A stretch of 5,034 bases of DNA from Desulfurococcales archaeon. GTDB taxonomy: Archaea > Thermoproteota > Thermoprotei_A > Sulfolobales > WAQK01. A program made the translations under genes and the position numbers. The notes below the pieces were generated by a model. The model ran no database searches. It was not told where the DNA came from and worked only from the letters and a program-made list of their open reading frames with translations. This document shows positions 1-5,034 of the stretch, one piece after another (positions within the stretch are counted from its first letter, which is position 1; the number at the start of each line of letters is the position of its first letter). The stretch covers positions 1-5,034 of the forward strand of contig JALURJ010000118.1 of assembly GCA_027016915.1 (NCBI GenBank), given 5' to 3'.

Positions 1-69
1 GACCAATCCATCACCCTCCATTCTTTGTGATGCTAATTATAGCTTGTGGACATACTCATAATATTACCA
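1..69 (-). promoter_or_regulatory. AT-rich left-edge region with possible promoter and ribosome site for a gene beyond the window
   Basis: On the minus strand the AT-rich blocks GGTAATATTATGAG (about 56-69) and AGCTATAATTAGC (about 32-44) are followed by GGAGGGTG (12-19), close to the Shine-Dalgarno consensus. ATG at 9-11 is too close to that motif to be a good start; TTG at 4-6 or a codon beyond position 1 is as likely. The block suggests a separately transcribed minus-strand gene to the left, which cannot be confirmed from this window. Confidence 0.3.
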
Positions 70-108
70 CTATTCATGTTTCGTGTTTAATACTTAGGCA
101 AACCAGGT

Positions 109-114
109 AAAAAA
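109..114 (-). terminator. Oligo-T terminator after the oxidoreductase
   Basis: Six consecutive T residues on the minus strand follow the TGA stop (115-117) directly. No convincing stem precedes them. Archaeal RNA polymerases can terminate on U-rich tracts without a hairpin, so this is the likely 3' end of the transcript. Confidence 0.5.
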
Positions 115-2106
115 TCACTCCTCTAGTGACTCCGCCAGCAGCTCTACAATGTCCTTTACAGCAACCTCTTCGGGCGCCTCGCTTCTAAGCATGACGTTGC
201 AGAAGGGGCAGGCAACAGCCACAACCCGGGCACCGGTGTCGAGAGCCTCCCGCATCCTGAGCTTGCTTATCCTCTCACCCCGCTTCACCTCGAAGAACGC
301 CTGGCCTCCCCCGCCCCCACAGCAGAAGGCTCTACCTCTGCTCCGCCGCATCTCGACGAGCCTGAGGCCTCTTATGCTTCTTAGCACGTCGCGCGGCTCC
401 TCATACACACCGTTCCACCTCCCCAGATAGCATGGGTCATGGAACGTCACTTTAGCGTCAAGGCTGCCGGGACTTATCTTGCCGCTCCTGAGCAGCTCGG
501 CGAGGAGCTGGGAGTGATGGACGACGTCTACCTTGAACCCGTAGAGCGGGTATTCGTGCCTAAACACGTTGTATCCGTGGGGGCAGGTGACTAGGAGCCT
601 CTTGAACTTGTACTTGGACAGGGCCTCCGCGTTGGCCTTTACCTGCTCTGAGAACATGAGTTCGTCGCCTATCCTCCGGGCGGGCTCTCCGCAGCAACCC
701 TCCTCCAACATGACTGCAACACGTATACCTACGTCCTTCAACACCCTTAGCAGGGCCTCGCCGATGCCCCGCAGGTTGGGATCATAGCTCACGTTGCAGC
801 CAACCCAGTAGAGGTAGTCATACTCCTCCCCCTCCCGGGCTATCTCGACCAGGCCCTCCTCGGCCAGCCTCTGGATCCACCCCTCTCTGTCGGCAGGGTT
901 GAACCCGTAAGGGTTGGTGGTCCTCATAATGTTGTAGGAGACCTGGAGAAGCTCTTCAGGCGTGTTTTCGCCTGAGGCGAAGAGGGCTCTTCTCAGGTCC
1001 GTTATGGTCTCCACGTGGTGGATCAGCACGGGGCACTCGTAGACACACGCCCCACACGTCACACAGGACCATACTATGTCGGGCTCGACGTGTTTGGGCA
1101 CTATGCCTTCGTCCCACTCCTCAGAGTCCATGAGCTCCCTGAGTTTGAGCACCAGGTTCATGGGTGAGAGAGGCTTACCGCTCAGATTGGCGGGACACGA
1201 GTTGTGGCACCTGGCACACTTCACACAAGCGTCATAGTCCATCCTCTGCTTCCACGTCGCGTCGCTGAGGCTCTGCACGCCTAGCTTCCCCGTCTCCACA
1301 ACCTTTTCGAGGTCCTCGACTGGCCTGAAGGCTGAGGGATGCTCGAGCCTGGAGAAGAACGTGTTGGCAACCCCTCCCACCACTATGTGGGAGAGCTTCG
1401 TGAACGGCAAGGCCGCTATGGCGCCTAGAGCCATCAGCATGTGGGCAAGCCATGTGGCTCTGTACACTAGCCGCAACGTCGAGGCGTCGAGGCCCTTGAA
1501 GAGCCCGGTCATAGCCATTCCCAGAGGATCCCACCCGTCGATCCAGCCCTGCCTATAGGTAAGCGTCGCCATGGAGTCCAGCATAAACCCGGTGACAGCT
1601 ATGGCGAGGAGTAGGGCCAGCACCAGGTAGTCGGCCGCCGTGTTGGGTAGGTCAGCAGTCATCCCGGAAGCCCTCCTGTAAAAGGCCATGAGGGTGCCGA
1701 GGATCAGCAGCACACCGCCTATGTTGGCAACAAGCTTGAAGGCCAGGTAGGCGTTGCCGGTCAGTATCCGTGTATCCATGAGCCTGACGAAGACGTCGTA
1801 CTCCAAGGCTCTCAGGAGGGTGGCTATGAGCAGCAACAGCGTGCCCAGAAATATCGCCAGATGCATGGCGCCCTCATAGCCCTTCATCAACACCTTCCTC
1901 TGGGCCAGGCCGTAGACCAGCAGCCTCCTAAACCTCTCCCAGAACCTATCCATAGGAGGCCTGCCGCCTCCCTTGAACCACCGCCTCCAGTACCGGTATA
2001 TGCCGTACAGAAAAACCACAGCCACTATGGGTATCAGCACGTAGACGAGGGGTTCGAGATCCTCGACGTGGAGGAAGTGCTCTATGCCAATGGTTGAGGG
2101 ATCCAC
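115..2106 (-). CDS. Membrane-bound HdrD/EtfD-like iron-sulfur oxidoreductase with NarI-like cytochrome b domain
   Basis: Predicted 663-residue membrane redox protein. Residue numbers count from the GTG start at 2106. Five hydrophobic helices lie at about 20-37, 81-100, 122-143, 158-178 and 216-235. They form a NarI-like cytochrome b domain, with candidate haem ligands His82 (helix 2) and His222 and His240 (helix 5). The 18-residue spacing of the last pair equals that of the NarI helix-V ligands. A soluble part follows, with two 4Fe-4S motifs (CVKCARCHNSCP at 294-305; Cys348, 351, 354, 358-Pro) and two CCG domains (Cys437, 471-472, 508; Cys559, 595-596, 633, 636). This order matches EtfD-type ETF:menaquinone oxidoreductases and fused HdrDE/DsrMK-like proteins. 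From the neighbouring acyl-CoA ligase I infer electron transfer from ETF to menaquinone. The frame stays open to an ATG at 2271, but that start overlaps the upstream gene by 89 bp and adds a low-complexity head. GTG at 2106, preceded by GGGGGAG, is preferred. The last cysteine of the first CCG motif is Gly511. Family certain; physiological partner not. Confidence 0.93.
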   Translation of the reverse strand: MDPSTIGIEHFLHVEDLEPLVYVLIPIVAVVFLYGIYRYWRRWFKGGGRPPMDRFWERFRRLLVYGLAQRKVLMKGYEGAMHLAIFLGTLLLLIATLLRALEYDVFVRLMDTRILTGNAYLAFKLVANIGGVLLILGTLMAFYRRASGMTADLPNTAADYLVLALLLAIAVTGFMLDSMATLTYRQGWIDGWDPLGMAMTGLFKGLDASTLRLVYRATWLAHMLMALGAIAALPFTKLSHIVVGGVANTFFSRLEHPSAFRPVEDLEKVVETGKLGVQSLSDATWKQRMDYDACVKCARCHNSCPANLSGKPLSPMNLVLKLRELMDSEEWDEGIVPKHVEPDIVWSCVTCGACVYECPVLIHHVETITDLRRALFASGENTPEELLQVSYNIMRTTNPYGFNPADREGWIQRLAEEGLVEIAREGEEYDYLYWVGCNVSYDPNLRGIGEALLRVLKDVGIRVAVMLEEGCCGEPARRIGDELMFSEQVKANAEALSKYKFKRLLVTCPHGYNVFRHEYPLYGFKVDVVHHSQLLAELLRSGKISPGSLDAKVTFHDPCYLGRWNGVYEEPRDVLRSIRGLRLVEMRRSRGRAFCCGGGGGQAFFEVKRGERISKLRMREALDTGARVVAVACPFCNVMLRSEAPEEVAVKDIVELLAESLEE

Positions 2107-2111
2107 GGCAG

Positions 2112-2118
2112 CTCCCCC
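2112..2118 (-). promoter_or_regulatory. Candidate ribosome site for the oxidoreductase GTG start
   Basis: GGGGGAG on the minus strand ends 5 bases before GTG 2106. It is a partial match to the archaeal Shine-Dalgarno consensus. This GTG is the only ATG/GTG/TTG codon in frame between the amidohydrolase stop and the first membrane helix, so it supports the shorter reading of the protein. Confidence 0.45.
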
Positions 2119-2138
2119 GGGAAACTCGGCTGATGCGG

Positions 2139-2168
2139 GATATAAGACACGGAGGATGATAATAAATG
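2139..2168 (-). promoter_or_regulatory. Possible internal promoter ahead of the oxidoreductase
   Basis: Within the 76-bp gap after the amidohydrolase, the minus strand carries ACATTTATTATC (2157-2168) and CTTATATC (2139-2146). The first, used as a TATA box, would place a start near 2135 and give a leader of about 30 bases containing the GGGGGAG site. The second would start transcription close to 2117, inside that site. Low AT background in the surrounding genes makes the block stand out, but it is not proof of a promoter. Confidence 0.4.
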
Positions 2169-2182
2169 TCGCAGTAAGGGCG

Positions 2183-3136
2183 CTAGAGCTCGAAAACCCG
2201 GACAGCGTTCCAGTAGAGTATCCGCTCCTTCTCGCCCTCGGGGATGTCGAGCCCAGCGATCCGAGCCACAAGGTCGGGAAGGGTGCTCCAAGCCACGGCC
2301 GGGTAGTCGCTTCCGAACATCACCTTCCCTGCACCCACACGCCTGACGGCTAGGGCTATCAGGTGTGGCTCCACCGCCGCTGTGTCCAGGTACACGTTGC
2401 TGTACCTTCTGGCCAGGTCCAGGGCCTCGTGCAGATATATCCCCGGCGCCAGGGCGCTGTAGGCCCCCATGTGGCTCAGCACTATTGGTAGGTCCCTATG
2501 CTTCCTAATCACCTCCTCAAACCTGGAAGGACGCCCATACTCACAGAAATTGGGGAGCTCCCACACACCCGGGTCGCAGCCCGTGTGGATTATCAGGGCG
2601 CTCCCAGCAGCCTCCAGGAGGCTGGCAACAGTGTCGAGCACCTCGAGCTCCCGGCGGCCCAGCATGCTCAGCGTTGGGTATATCTTTACAGCCACCACGC
2701 CCATGCTCAGCAACCTGCCCAGCCTCTCCACGGCTCCCGGGCTCTCCAGATCTATGCTGCCCACGGGGAAGAGCCTATCCGTACCCCTGCAGATATCGAT
2801 AACCCTCTCGCTGGGCGTGTGGGCTATCCTCAGCATCCTGGAGTGTTCCTCCAAAACCTCCTCAGGACCCTCAACGATCTTGGACAGGGAGGGCGGAAGG
2901 TTGAACCTACCGTAAGAGATGGCCTCCTCGAGACCCTTGTAGACCTGGTCCAGAGTCACCCTCTCCATCACTGTGTAGGGTATCTCCAGGGCGTAGATCA
3001 GGGCCTTCTCCACTCCCGCCTCATCCATCTCCTCAAGGATGGTGCGTCGGGCATTCTCAGGGCTAAGCTTAGATGGTAGAAAAAGGTCTGGCACATGCAT
3101 ATGTGTGTCCACTACGCCTCTACGCTTCTCCGCCAT
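2183..3136 (-). CDS. Amidohydrolase_2-family metal-dependent hydrolase (TIM barrel)
   Basis: Complete 317-residue soluble protein with the metal-site pattern of the amidohydrolase superfamily. It has the N-terminal HxH in DTHMH (His12, His14), a strand ending in Lys151 (VVAVKIYP), His184 (LIIHTGC), His222 (VLSHMGAY) and the closing Asp277 (FGSDYP). It ends with the usual family tail, ILYWNAVRVF. Length and motif order fit the amidohydrolase_2 group, which includes aminocarboxymuconate-semialdehyde decarboxylase-like and other non-redox decarboxylases, hydratases and hydrolases of cyclic or carboxylated substrates. The substrate cannot be read from sequence. There is no signal peptide or membrane segment, so it is expected to be cytoplasmic. 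The ATG lies 15 bp after the stop of the acyl-CoA ligase, with a weak GAGAGG site (3148-3153) overlapping that stop, so the two genes are probably co-transcribed and translationally close. The HxH sits only 12 residues in, so little room is left for a later start. Family confident, reaction unknown. Confidence 0.92.
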   Translation of the reverse strand: MAEKRRGVVDTHMHVPDLFLPSKLSPENARRTILEEMDEAGVEKALIYALEIPYTVMERVTLDQVYKGLEEAISYGRFNLPPSLSKIVEGPEEVLEEHSRMLRIAHTPSERVIDICRGTDRLFPVGSIDLESPGAVERLGRLLSMGVVAVKIYPTLSMLGRRELEVLDTVASLLEAAGSALIIHTGCDPGVWELPNFCEYGRPSRFEEVIRKHRDLPIVLSHMGAYSALAPGIYLHEALDLARRYSNVYLDTAAVEPHLIALAVRRVGAGKVMFGSDYPAVAWSTLPDLVARIAGLDIPEGEKERILYWNAVRVFEL

Positions 3137-3151
3137 ATTGAGCTGGTCCTC

Positions 3152-4906
3152 TCAAGCCTTCTGTGCTTCAAGCTTCTTTAGCTCCTCTTCTCTCAGCACC
3201 CTCCTAAGAATCTTGCCCACGCCGCTCTTGGGCAGCGAGTCCCTGAACTCCACGATGCGCGGCACCTTGTACTCGGCCAGGTTCTTCTTACAGTACTCTA
3301 TGATGTCCTCCTCGGTCACCCTACCCCTGCACTCTGGCTTCAGAGCTATGAAGGCTTTAACCCTCTCACCCACCTTGGGGTCCGGCACACCTATAACCGC
3401 CGCCTCGGCGACGCACTCATGCCGGTAGAGGACCTCCTCAATCTCCCTCGGGTAGACGCTGAAGCCCTTGTACTTTATCAGGTCCTTCTTCCTGTCAACT
3501 ATGAAGAAGTAGCCCTCCTCATCCATGTAGGCCATGTCGCCCGTCCTAAACCACCTTCTGCCGTAGAGCTCGAAGAAAGCCTTCTCGTTCTCCTCCGGCA
3601 TGTTGTGGTAGCCCTTCATAACCTGGGGCCCGGAAATCACGAGTTCGCCGACCTCGCCGGGCGGGAGGAAGCGGGGCTCCTCAGGGTCGGCTATGGCTGC
3701 TAGGGTGTTGGGTATGGGCACACCTATGCTTCCACGCTTAAACTTCCCCTTCACCGGGTTCACATGGGTAACCGGGCTTGTCTCTGTGAGGCCGTAGCCC
3801 TCCCTTAACTTGCCTCCCGTAAGCTTCTCGAACTTCTCGGCCACGGCGACGGGCAGAGGCGCCGCTCCGCTGACGCAGGCCTCGATGCTGCTCAGATCGT
3901 ATTTATGGACCTTGGGGTGGTTGATTATGAGGGAGTATATCGTCGGCACTCCGTGGAACAGGTTGGCCTTGTACTTCGGTATATCCTTCATTATCTTCTC
4001 CAGGTCGAACTTGGGGTACACTATTATCGTGGCTGCCCTCAATATGCCGTTGTGCAGCACAGTTGTCTGCCCGTAGATGTGGAACCAGGGGAGCACGCCT
4101 ATGAGGACGTCCTTACCCCTCCTTCCCGCCTCGATCCATGCGTCTATCTGGTATATGTTGGCGACGATGTTGTAGTGGGTCAGCATGGCGCCCTTAGGCA
4201 CACCGGTCGTGCCGCCAGTATACATCAGTGCAACCAGGTCCTCCTCGGGGTCTATGCTGACGGAGGGCGGCTTAGGCTCGTAGCTTAGAAGGTCCTTGAA
4301 CCTGAAGGTAAACCTACCGTCGTAGCTTATCTTCGGCTTCTTCTCCTTCAGCCTGTAGAGCACTGCTAGGAGACCGGGGAGATAATCATCTATGCCCGTG
4401 TAGATTACTGCCTCGACCTTAGCCTCCTTCAGCGCCTCGTCAACAGTGTTCTTGAAGAGGTCCAGTGTTATGAGGAGCCTGGCCCCGCTGCTGTTCAGCT
4501 GGTAGGCTATCTCCCTACTCGTGTAGAGGGGATTTATCGGGGTAACAGTTGCGCCTGTCTTTATGATGCCGTAGTAGGCTATGGCGAACTGGGGAGAGTT
4601 GGGCAGATGGATAGCGATGACATCCCCCTTACCCACGCCCCACTTCTCGGAGAGGGCTCGGGCAAACCTGTCGGCGGCCTCCCTGAACTCCCTATAGGTC
4701 ACCTTTCTCCCGAAGAATATCAGAGCTGGCCTGTCGGGGAAGCTCTCGGCGGACTCGTCGAGCACCTTGAAGAGAGGTATCTCAGGTATCTCGACATCGC
4801 TGGGAACCCCCTCGTCGTACCACCTGGTCCATACCCGGGGCTCGATATATTTTTTGAAAACCTCCTCGCTACTCATGCTAGGTTTTCCACCTGTTTCTGA
4901 ACTCAT
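3152..4906 (-). CDS. Long-chain (FadD-like) fatty acid-CoA ligase, AMP-binding family
   Basis: 584-residue adenylate-forming enzyme (from ATG at 4906) that would convert a carboxylic acid, ATP and CoA to acyl-CoA, AMP and PPi via an acyl-adenylate. All core motifs are present and intact: P-loop-like A3 YTGGTTGVPKG (229-239), A4 LPWFHIYG (272-279), A5 EGYGLTET (369-376), A7 WFRTGD (452-457), the hinge region DRKKDLIKYKGFSVYPREIE (471-490) and A10 PKSGVGK with catalytic Lys565. The hinge sequence and the segment at about 170-215 resemble long-/medium-chain fatty acyl-CoA synthetases more than acetyl-CoA synthetases; exact chain length or an aromatic acid cannot be decided. No membrane helix; cytoplasmic. 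Three in-frame starts exist: GTG 4933, ATG 4906 and ATG 4876. ATG 4906 is chosen because GAGGTG lies 8 bases upstream. ATG 4876 also has AGGTGG at 4887-4892 and would still leave a full domain (574 residues). First gene of the cluster, with an AT-rich promoter region upstream. Confidence 0.96.
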   Translation of the reverse strand: MSSETGGKPSMSSEEVFKKYIEPRVWTRWYDEGVPSDVEIPEIPLFKVLDESAESFPDRPALIFFGRKVTYREFREAADRFARALSEKWGVGKGDVIAIHLPNSPQFAIAYYGIIKTGATVTPINPLYTSREIAYQLNSSGARLLITLDLFKNTVDEALKEAKVEAVIYTGIDDYLPGLLAVLYRLKEKKPKISYDGRFTFRFKDLLSYEPKPPSVSIDPEEDLVALMYTGGTTGVPKGAMLTHYNIVANIYQIDAWIEAGRRGKDVLIGVLPWFHIYGQTTVLHNGILRAATIIVYPKFDLEKIMKDIPKYKANLFHGVPTIYSLIINHPKVHKYDLSSIEACVSGAAPLPVAVAEKFEKLTGGKLREGYGLTETSPVTHVNPVKGKFKRGSIGVPIPNTLAAIADPEEPRFLPPGEVGELVISGPQVMKGYHNMPEENEKAFFELYGRRWFRTGDMAYMDEEGYFFIVDRKKDLIKYKGFSVYPREIEEVLYRHECVAEAAVIGVPDPKVGERVKAFIALKPECRGRVTEEDIIEYCKKNLAEYKVPRIVEFRDSLPKSGVGKILRRVLREEELKKLEAQKA

Positions 4907-4914
4907 GGACCATG

Positions 4915-4920
4915 CACCTC
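4915..4920 (-). promoter_or_regulatory. Shine-Dalgarno site deciding the ligase start (GAGGTG)
   Basis: GAGGTG on the minus strand matches the core of the archaeal consensus GGAGGTGA and ends 8 bases before ATG 4906. It favours this start over GTG 4933, which has no comparable motif upstream. A second, weaker candidate, AGGTGG at 4887-4892, precedes ATG 4876. Confidence 0.6.
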
Positions 4921-4927
4921 GGTGAGA

Positions 4928-4947
4928 AGACACGACCCATAGTGTCT
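4928..4947. repeat. 6-8-6 inverted repeat in the ligase leader (possible operator)
   Basis: AGACAC (4928-4933) and GTGTCT (4942-4947) are perfect reverse complements separated by 8 bases. The repeat lies just downstream of the inferred transcription start. A dimeric regulator bound here could block transcription, or the RNA could form a short hairpin ahead of the ribosome site. Arms of six bases arise by chance fairly often in 100 bp, so the functional reading is tentative. Confidence 0.3.
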
Positions 4948-4969
4948 AGGGGACATATCGGTTAGACCA

Positions 4970-4998
4970 GCTTATTATTTTTATTCTGATTATACGAC
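4970..4998 (-). promoter_or_regulatory. Probable archaeal promoter (TATA-like) of the acyl-CoA ligase operon
   Basis: The minus strand reads AATAAAAATAATAAG across 4971-4985, with a second AT block, CGTATAATC, at 4987-4995, in otherwise GC-rich DNA. With the usual archaeal TATA-to-start distance of about 25 bases, the first block would start transcription near 4950, giving a leader of about 45 bases before ATG 4906 that includes the GAGGTG site. Purines upstream could act as a BRE. This is pattern-based only. Confidence 0.55.
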
Positions 4999-5034
4999 AA
5001 TGGGACCATCTTAGCTTGCCGCGCATCATAAGGC

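Noticed and set aside
59..66. Palindrome TAATATTA as an operator
   Set aside because: An eight-base AT-only palindrome is expected by chance in such AT-rich DNA; it is better seen as part of a possible TATA region.
3..110. Open stretch on the plus strand from the left edge to TAA at 108-110
   Set aside because: About 35 AT-rich codons rich in Ile, His and Thr, unlike the codon use of the three genes, and coinciding with likely promoter and terminator sequence. No domain is visible.
1232..1534. Minus-strand open frame of 100 codons in another frame inside the oxidoreductase
   Set aside because: It overlaps the membrane helix 5 and 4Fe-4S coding region of the real gene, and its composition looks like a shifted reading frame.
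2498..3079. Plus-strand open frame of 193 codons opposite the amidohydrolase
   Set aside because: It lies entirely opposite a gene with complete metal-site motifs. Its translation has no recognisable domain and is rich in His, Pro, Gln and Leu, as expected from the antisense of GC-rich coding DNA.
3905..4288. Plus-strand open frame of 127 codons opposite the acyl-CoA ligase
   Set aside because: It is antisense to the ATP-binding core of the ligase, has no motif of its own and no promoter, and is best explained by the codon bias of the real gene.
4962..5033. Short minus-strand frame open to the right edge, ending at TAA 4962-4964, as a possible tail of an upstream gene
   Set aside because: Only 23 codons, rich in Asn and Lys and running through the TATA-like block. 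A neighbouring frame is equally open, so there is no support for coding.

Overview
The window carries three protein-coding genes, all on the minus strand, in the transcription order acyl-CoA ligase (3152-4906), amidohydrolase (2183-3136), membrane-bound iron-sulfur/cytochrome b oxidoreductase (115-2106). Several signs point to a thermophilic crenarchaeon, perhaps an Aeropyrum-like member of the Desulfurococcales: very frequent AGG/AGA arginine and ATA isoleucine codons, AT-rich TATA-like boxes upstream of otherwise GC-rich genes, Shine-Dalgarno-like GAGGTG/GGAGG motifs, a GTG start, and a bare oligo-T tract after the last gene. The genus is an inference; there is no rRNA or marker gene here to fix it.

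Layout from right to left, in the direction of transcription. Positions 4907-5034 are an AT-rich leader and promoter with a TATA-like block at 4972-4985, a 6-8-6 inverted repeat at 4928-4947 and a GAGGTG ribosome site at 4915-4920. The acyl-CoA ligase follows. Its stop lies 15 bp before the ATG of the amidohydrolase, so these two genes almost certainly share a transcript. A 76-bp gap (2107-2182) then holds a second AT-rich, TATA-like block before the GTG start of the oxidoreductase. That gene could be read through from upstream, have its own promoter, or both. A run of six T follows its stop directly and probably ends transcription. The last 114 bp at the left edge are AT-rich, non-coding in appearance, and end in a GGAGGGTG motif that may serve a further minus-strand gene starting at or beyond the edge.

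Working together: the ligase would activate a carboxylic acid, most likely a fatty acid, to its acyl-CoA thioester. The oxidoreductase has the architecture of ETF:menaquinone oxidoreductases of the EtfD/HdrD-like type (five membrane helices with haem-ligand histidines, two ferredoxin-type 4Fe-4S motifs, two CCG domains). Such proteins pass electrons from acyl-CoA dehydrogenases, via electron-transfer flavoprotein, into the quinone pool. A beta-oxidation or related acid-catabolism role for the cluster is therefore reasonable, although no acyl-CoA dehydrogenase or ETF gene lies in the window. The amidohydrolase_2-family protein between them has no obvious place in fatty-acid oxidation and is the least explained part of the locus. 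I see no mobile element, CRISPR array, RNA gene or clearly new system.
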